A stretch of 64,000 bases of DNA from Plantago major (lineage: Eukaryota > Streptophyta > Magnoliopsida > Lamiales > Plantaginaceae). The stretch lies in NCBI GenBank assembly GCA_026545765.1, contig CM048839.1, positions 21,762,566 through 21,826,565 of the forward strand. The letters run 5' to 3'. Positions 57,961 through 64,000 of the stretch are shown in pieces. The notes under the pieces were generated by a model. It did no database searches. It saw only the letters and a program-made list of their open reading frames with translations, and was not told the DNA's origin. Position 1 is the first letter of the stretch; each line of letters begins with the position of its first letter. Made by a program: the position numbers and the translations under genes.

Positions 57961-59344
57961 TTCGTGGTTCTAGAAATGACGATGACAGTTATGTCTCGTG
58001 TCAGCTATTCGCACACTCTGGTCCCTTAACCTTGTTCTATTTGCACAAATGCCCCTTCACTCCGGGGTCCATTCGATTTTGGTGCTCATCTCGGATATTT
58101 AATTTTTCGAGACATCTTTAAAGAAATTCAGAAATATTTTGAAAAGCCATTAAGATCCAATGTAATTCAACATCCTAATGCCACATCACTAGTATGTGCT
58201 AATCTTTTAATAGACCCAATCGCCTGCTCAACTAGAAACTTTGTTACTTTATCACTTCTAATATCGTTCTCAAACTATATTTGAATTATGAACTCACAAT
58301 AATATTGCTTGTGACGCTATGAATTCGAATTTGCATTACTAAACCCAAAATTCTCATCTTCTTCCCCTATACTTCTTTAATTCAACTTTCATCAGTGGTA
58401 GTTTTTTTCTATGTACTTTGATTTTTGTGATTCATCAGTTAACGACTAGTCGGTTAGAATTTTTCCAAATCGCAAAACGAGAAACCAAGATGTTCAAAGT
58501 TTCGAAAATTCCGATCGAAAATGGTGAGAAGGATCTAGATCTAGCCGGCACTTACTGTTGTTCCGTGTTGACTGGGATTAAAAAAACGGAAAGTTTCATA
58601 GATTTTGATCGATACGGTACAATATTTAGTATAGTGCACATGACACTTTAGTAAACGTAATATATATTTTGATCTTCTACAAAAAGAAATCAAAAGTTGA
58701 ATAGGTTGTAAATAATACCCCCGTACTTTGTGAAGTTTGTAAAAATGTTAACTACAATGTAATCATAAAAATGATCAGGTAATCGAATAAATCAATATAA
58801 CTTTATTACGTGGAACCTCCCGCTCCCATCTATTACTGCATCTAGATAACATAGGTAGTATAGAGTTTTAATAATTTTATCGATTCTGCTTATTTTCGGA
58901 ATTCTTTTGTGAATTTCAATGCAAATTGCTACATATCGTAGGGAGGTCGCAATCTTTTTGTGTCGCAAGCCCACTCTTAGCTTTTATCCATCTAAAGAAT
59001 TGTAGATATTCTCTTTTTGATATATAACTTAAGTGGTATCAAAATTGAACGGTCACAACTTAAGGTAACAAAATGATAACTGTCACAACTTAAGGTAACA
59101 AAAAATGAATTTTTCCCATAATATATTACTCATCCTCCTACGATTTACACAATTAATTTAAGTCAGGAACACTCTCCATGTAGTTGCAGGCACAATTTGT
59201 TTTGGGGGGAGGGGGGCGCAACCACCAGCACAAGAGAGATATAAACCGAGGAAGATTAATGACAATGAATTTCCACAACTACCTCTGTACCTGTGGGGAC
59301 CTAAAAGTTTGAGTAAAATTGCAAGTGTAGTTGGTCAACTGCTT
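57961..59344. other. Intergenic, no gene seen
   Basis: Upstream region of the RING gene and then AT-rich DNA. A 23-base unit (TGTCACAACTTAAGGTAACA and onwards) is duplicated at about 59051-59101. No gene is seen. Confidence 0.45.
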
Positions 59345-59633
59345 TAATTTCACTGATGAATGTACGGCGAAAAAGCTGCGGGTTTCGTATGCGCGGATTT
59401 TAATTGAGGTGGATATTACACAGGAGCTTCGGGATTATGTCCTTATCAAGGATAAGCAAAATAAGATTATCAAGCAGGTTGTGGAATATGAGTGGAAGCC
59501 GTTGTTTTGCCAGAAGTGCCAATCTGCTGGGCACTCGTGTGGTGACAAGGAGAGGGATCATGTGGGCCAGGATATTAGACAGCCGACGCGACAACATGAG
59601 ACCCGCCACTTGATCGCAGCTAACCGGACGTAG
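59345..59633 (+). pseudogene. LINE ORF1 fragment (DUF4283/zinc knuckle)
   Basis: Reads TDECTAKKLRVSYARILIEV and then YEWKPLFCQKCQSAGHSC, the C-terminal half of the RNA-binding-type domain with a zinc-knuckle-like cluster found in plant LINE ORF1 proteins. The N-terminal part is absent, and a stop ends the frame at 59633. Confidence 0.8.
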
Positions 59634-59921
59634 CTGACCGAGCCTAGTTGCTACAGTAAGCAATGGTTGTCGCCCACGTGTGAATAGTGGCACAATACGA
59701 CCCCTGCCTACATCAATTGAGAGTCCGACAGATAACGCCCGAGGAAATAATCCAGAACCTTCGGGACCACGTGAGACAGATTCAAAAGGCTGGTCACCTA
59801 CGAGGAGTGGCTCACCTCGGCAACTAGCTAGACGACAGGAGGATAATGGATTGGACATTCGTAATGCTTTTGCACCCCTTGAGACTGGTTCTGGTTCCGG
59901 TGAGGACCAGAACCGCGTCAG

Positions 59922-60602
59922 ATGATAGCCTGGAATGTCAGGGGGCTAAATAAGGCTGCTAAACATACGGAGATTGGCTCCCGTCTCCTGGAATGGAACA
60001 CTAGTATAGCAGGCCTTTTAGAAACTCGAGTGAAGTCGGAAAATAAGGAACGTATAAGGCGGAAGTTGGGGAACAGGTGCAGTTATTTGTATAATTATTC
60101 GGCTCACGTGCTTGGTCGCATATGGGTACTGTGGGACCCGAGCAAGGTGCGAATTGAATATATTAGTTGCACTGATCAGTTGTTGCACTGTAGATGGTTT
60201 GACGCAGAGGCAGTAAATCGGGGACTCCTCACTTTTATATATGCGCATAATCAGCTGACGGACCGACTCCGTTTGTGGCAGGAAATACGAAATCTGGCGG
60301 GCGGCATTCGGGAGCAATGGTTGTGTATTGGGGACTTCAATAATGTGCTTACCTGTGGTGATCGCATTGGAGGTAATCCGGTGGTTGAGCATGAATTCAG
60401 GGATCTGGTGGAACTTATGGATGATGTTGGATTGTTTGAAGTCCAAATGATGGGTGATCAGTTTACGTGGTCTAACAAGCATACGCATGGTGTCATATAT
60501 TCTCGGATTGATCGGGCCATGGGGAATGTTGAGTGGTTCCAGGAGAATCCGAATGTGAGCATCGAACTTTTAACTCCAGGGCTTTCTGATCATTCGCCTT
60601 TG
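59922..60602 (+). pseudogene. LINE endonuclease domain
   Basis: Starts MIAWNVRGLNKAAKH. Catalytic motifs of the exonuclease-endonuclease fold are all visible: WNVRGLN, LLETRV, GDFNNVL, YSRIDRAMGN and SDHSPL. After SDHSPL (about 60600) the homology continues in another frame as LRNFIAQPPRR, so a frameshift lies at about 60597-60603. Confidence 0.88.
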
Positions 60603-62649
60603 AGAGGCTTCGCAACTTTATTGCACAGCCACCTAGGAGGTCGGTTTTCCGATTCTTGAATAGCACTGTGCAGTGCTCGAATTTCCCTTCACAGTTGCTT
60701 GATTCGTGGAGAGGATGGGTAGCCGGGGATCCGCAAGAGAGGCTATGGAAGAAATTGAAAAGATTACAACCTGTGATGCGTCGCCTTAGTCAGCAGGTTC
60801 AAGGGGATGACCGTATGGTTGCTAACTCACGGGAATGTTTACATCAGCGCCAAGAAGCACTCCGGCAGGATAGGTTTAATACTAATCTGATCCAACAGGT
60901 TCGTGAGGATGCAATGGAGCTTGAGAAGTGGCTTGAAATCGAAGAACAAAACCTCCGTCAACGAGCCAAAATTGATTGGATACAACTTGGAGATGGTAAT
61001 ACTTCCTTTTTCCATGCCCAAGTTAAGGAAAGAAATAAGCGTGTTGGATTGCGCAAATTGGAGACGGAGGAGGGCAATATACTTACGACAGGTAGAGAGT
61101 TTGAAGCAGAATTTTGGGATTCTATTCGAATTTGGTTGGAAGGGCAGCTCCCCACCGTGAAGGGATCGACATTGATGCATTGCGAGATGGGAAGCAGTTA
61201 GGGTATGAAGACCGCACCTGGTTGATCCGACCAGTTTCTCTTGCGGAGGTGGATGCAGCTCTGAAAGACATCGGGGATTTAAAAGCTCCGGGAGTGGATG
61301 GCTTTAATGCTTTCTTTTTCAAGAAGGCCTGGCATACGATCGGGAGAGATGTCTATGATGCGGTAATGGATTTCTTCAGCACTTCTGCATTATACCCAGC
61401 ACTTAATTGCACTATGATCACACTCATTCCGAAGTCTCCGGAAGCGGTTAAAGTCAAGGATATGAGACCTATTGCATGTTGTACTACTGTTTATAAAATC
61501 ATCTCCAAGATACTGACTGCACGATTGGGTAAGGTGATTAATAGCATTGTTGACGATTGCCAATCTGCCTTCCTACCAGGCAAAGTCATTCATGATAACA
61601 TACTTCTTACGCAAGAACTTGTAAAAAGATATGGGCGGAAAGGCATTTCCCCGAGGTGTATGGTACAGATGGACTTACATAAGGCTTATGACACGGTGGA
61701 ATGGGGAGCTTTAGAGGTTATTTTGCGAGAACTTGGCTTTCCGGAGCTATTTGTCGGCTGGCTTATGACCTGTGTGAAGTCGGTGTCCTACAGATATTTG
61801 ATTAATGGTGAACCATCAAAGCTATTGAAAGCGCAACGAGGGTTGAGGCAGGGGGATCCGCTCTCCCCTTACTTGTTTGTGCTAGTCATGGAATATCTCC
61901 ATCGATGCTTACAAAAACTTAGACATATACCTGACTTCAATTTCCACCCGAAATGTGACCAACTTCATATTACTAACCTGTGTTTTGCAGACGATCTCAT
62001 GCTCTTCTCTCGTGGTGATGCCAGATCGGTCCAGCTTCTAATGTCACGGATTCAGGCCTTCTCGGAGGCTACGGGCCTCAAGCCAAGCGTGGCAAAGACA
62101 AAAGTCTTCTTCGGGGGAGTTTCGGCAGCGGACAGGGCGCGAATCCTTGCTGCAACGGGATTTGGCTCTGGCACTCTCCCTATTCGATATCTTGGCGTTC
62201 CCTTATCCCACCGGAGACTAACGGCAGCTCAGTACCAGCCACTTATTGCACGGATTGTAGGAAGGGTTTCTCATTGGTCCACGAGACTATTGAGTTATGC
62301 TGGACGGGAGCAGCTTATTCGCAGTGTTATCACATTGATTACAGCTTATTGGCTCCAGGTTTTTCTGTTTCCAAACAAAATCCTGGAACACATTCAGCGT
62401 ATTTGTCGGATTTTTCTATGGAGCGGAAAAGATGGCAATTACTGCAAGGCATTAGTCTCCTGGGAACAAGTTTGTGCTCCTCATAGTTGTGGAGGACTGA
62501 ACATAATCTCTCTCCCAGAATGGAATAAAGCCCTGATATGCAAGCTTTTATGGAAGATCCAAATGAAGGCGGATTCGTTATGGGTTCGCTGGATTCACAG
62601 TTACTACATCAAGACTCAACCTGTGGAGCATTGGGTGGCTCCGATGTGA
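60603..62649 (+). pseudogene. LINE reverse transcriptase, frameshifted
   Basis: The linker helix (DGNTSFFHAQVKERNK) is in one frame until about 61112, where a second frameshift moves homology into the frame of the long RT block. RT motifs follow: LKAPGVDGFNAFFFK, QMDLHKAYDTVEW, GLRQGDPLSPYLF and the catalytic FADD in CFADDLMLFSRG. The active-site residues are intact, but the frame is broken upstream and again at about 62645. Confidence 0.9.
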
Positions 62650-63055
62650 GCTCTTCGATTATAAAAGTGATGATCCAATTGCGTGAACGGGTTCAGGATT
62701 CTCCGAAGTGGTTAGGGCAGCTTGTTATGACGCGATTTCAGGTTCGCAAACTATATGCTTTTTTCCGGGGGCATATGGAGAAGGTGGAATGGTGTGACTT
62801 GATCATTAGGAACCTAGCTCGCCCGAAGGCGCGATTTATCCTGTGGTTGGCCTTGCATAGGCGTTTAGCTACAAAATATCGACTAGCAGGGTTTGGCATT
62901 GAGACGGATGGACAGTGTATGTTTTGTAATCAGATGGAGTCCATGGATCACTTGTTCTTTCAATGTCCAATTACATTTACGATCATGAGACGTGCTTTGA
63001 ATTGGATGCAAGTGGTGACCCCTCAATTAAGTACATGGCAGCAACTCCTCCGATA
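62650..63055 (+). pseudogene. LINE zf-RVT C-terminal domain
   Basis: In a third frame: FQVRKLYAFFRG, RPKARFILWLALHRRLATK and CMFCNQMESMDHLFFQC. This is the zf-RVT domain with its C-x2-C and H..C zinc ligands that closes plant L1 ORF2. A stop follows at about 63053-63055. Confidence 0.88.
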
Positions 63056-63397
63056 GTGTCGCTTATGTGCCAAGGGAAAGGGTCGTAGGGCTTTATCGTT
63101 TAGCGTCTTCTTGGTAAACAGTATATCACATATGGGCGGTTAGAAATGCGATCATATTCCAGCAGAAACCTTGGGACCAACAAGAAGTATTTTGCTCGAT
63201 TACACAAGCAGTTCGGATCCGGTGCAGGTCGGGGAAACTGGCGGATTTGATTTCGACATTCATAGATTAGCAGCATGTTTTACTTTGTTATTTTTATTAC
63301 ATAGCTAGTGTTGGGCTTGGATTTGATCAGCCCTTAAATGTACTAACATTGTTTTTGGAGTAATAAGACAAGTTCTATCGTTCCAAAAAAAAAAAAA

Positions 63398-63647
63398 GAA
63401 GAATGTGAACCGGTCAAATTACGGTTTGGTTGGACCGTGGCGTAATGCGGTCAATAAGCTTATTTAGCCAGCCAGCCTACCTACCTACCCACGCCACGTA
63501 TAAAAATAAATTTGGGTGGCTCAACAACCAAACCCAAAATAAAATATCATATAATTTCCACAGTTCTACTTCACTACCAGTCTACCCTACCAAAGCAAAA
63601 CCCTAATAATTTCCCCCAAATCTCCTCCTCCTTCATCCCCAATTTCC
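63398..63647 (+). other. Promoter and leader of the right-edge gene
   Basis: Short region between the LINE tail and the next start codon. It has CAGCCAGCCTACCTACCTACC repeats (63468-63490) and a pyrimidine-rich leader. The LINE therefore sits only 250 bases upstream of this gene's start. Confidence 0.45.
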
Positions 63648-64000
63648 ATGGCGAGAAAGAGAAAATCCCGCGCTACTGAAACTCCCACTGAACCCGAACC
63701 TGTCCAGACAATAGAACCCGAGCCCGAACAACCAGAACCGGAGGAAGCTCCGCAAAATCAAGACACTGGTATGGCCGAAGAAGAAGAAGCCGTGGGTGCT
63801 GCAGAAGACGACGACGCCATTGAAACTAAAGAAGTGGTAGAAGAAGAAGAAGAAGAAGTGGAAGAAGTAGAAGAAGAGCAAGCGGGAGAAGCAGAAATGG
63901 TGGATGCTGAAAATGACGCTGCTGAGACAAACGAGCCAGAAACTGAAATTAGTGACAAGCCGAGTGAAATCGTGCCGGAAAATGGAGGTGTAGAGGAGAA
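63648..64000 (+). CDS. Acidic protein, N-terminal part (runs off the window)
   Basis: The frame opens with ATG at 63648 (MARKRKSRATETPTEPEP) and is still open at the window end, 117 complete codons. After a short basic start that could be a nuclear localisation signal, the protein is dominated by Glu, Asp, Pro and Ala, with EEEEEEVEEVEEEQAGEAEM at about 66-85. No domain is present in the visible part. Such acidic leaders occur in nucleolar, chromatin and RNA-binding proteins, but the family cannot be named from this piece. The codon pattern, the leader before it and the lack of stops support a real gene. Confidence 0.7.
   Translation, partial: MARKRKSRATETPTEPEPVQTIEPEPEQPEPEEAPQNQDTGMAEEEEAVGAAEDDDAIETKEVVEEEEEEVEEVEEEQAGEAEMVDAENDAAETNEPETEISDKPSEIVPENGGVEE

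Larger units (their letters stand above)
59345..63397 (+). mobile_element. L1-type LINE, 5'-truncated and inactive
   Basis: In order on the plus strand are the end of an ORF1 (zinc-knuckle type), an apurinic-like endonuclease, a reverse transcriptase, a zf-RVT domain, a 3'UTR and an A13 tail at 63385-63397. This is the plant L1 arrangement. Most of ORF1 and the promoter are missing, so insertion was 5'-truncated at about 59345. ORF2 is split over three frames. No clear target duplication was found. Confidence 0.92.

Overview
The window is nuclear DNA from a flowering plant, most likely a eudicot. It has AT-rich intergenic DNA, GT-AG introns, plant-type gene families (CDKC kinase, phytocystatin, DGS1/NCA2-type protein, plastid-type Trp/Tyr permease, zinc-ribbon RING-H2 protein) and many plant MITEs. 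I cannot place it more finely from sequence alone. Exon chains were assembled by hand from splice sites and conserved protein sequence. In every multi-exon gene the exons sum to an intact reading frame.

Layout. 200-715 (-) is a broken serine carboxypeptidase-like pseudogene. 1215-4534 (-) is a 12-exon CDKC kinase. 4535-8110 is intergenic with a MULE-type MITE and a Stowaway MITE. 8144-9346 (+) is an intronless F-box/kelch gene. 9350-19700 is a transposon-rich desert holding a 4.3-kb CACTA (En/Spm) deletion derivative, a TIR element of about 1 kb, a small retro-insertion with a 13-bp duplication, ATCCGA minisatellites and a PIF/Harbinger MITE. 19712-24606 (+) is an Agenet-domain gene with a 5S-rRNA-derived (Cassandra-like) insertion in an intron and a 400-bp tandem duplication of its 3' end. 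A tRNA-Ala(UGC) lies at 25517-25588 (-), and eIF2B-gamma at 25786-30370 (+).

31587-39058 (-) is a 14-exon DGS1/NCA2-type gene. 40835-41418 (+) is a small phytocystatin. 46132-47982 (+) is a UBA-domain gene with a 2-kb 5'UTR intron. 48769-54968 (+) is a 14-exon plastid-type tryptophan/tyrosine permease, facing a RING-H2 zinc-ribbon ubiquitin ligase at 55937-56875 (-). 59345-63397 (+) is a dead, 5'-truncated L1-type LINE. At the right edge a gene for a very acidic protein starts at 63648 and leaves the window.

The genes are ordinary housekeeping and regulatory genes (transcription elongation, translation initiation, ubiquitin conjugation, membrane and lipid biology, transport, protease inhibition). 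They show no operon-like or cluster logic. I found no CRISPR array, no biosynthetic cluster and no convincing new system. The interest lies in how transposons have entered introns, leaders and gene ends, and in several internal duplications.
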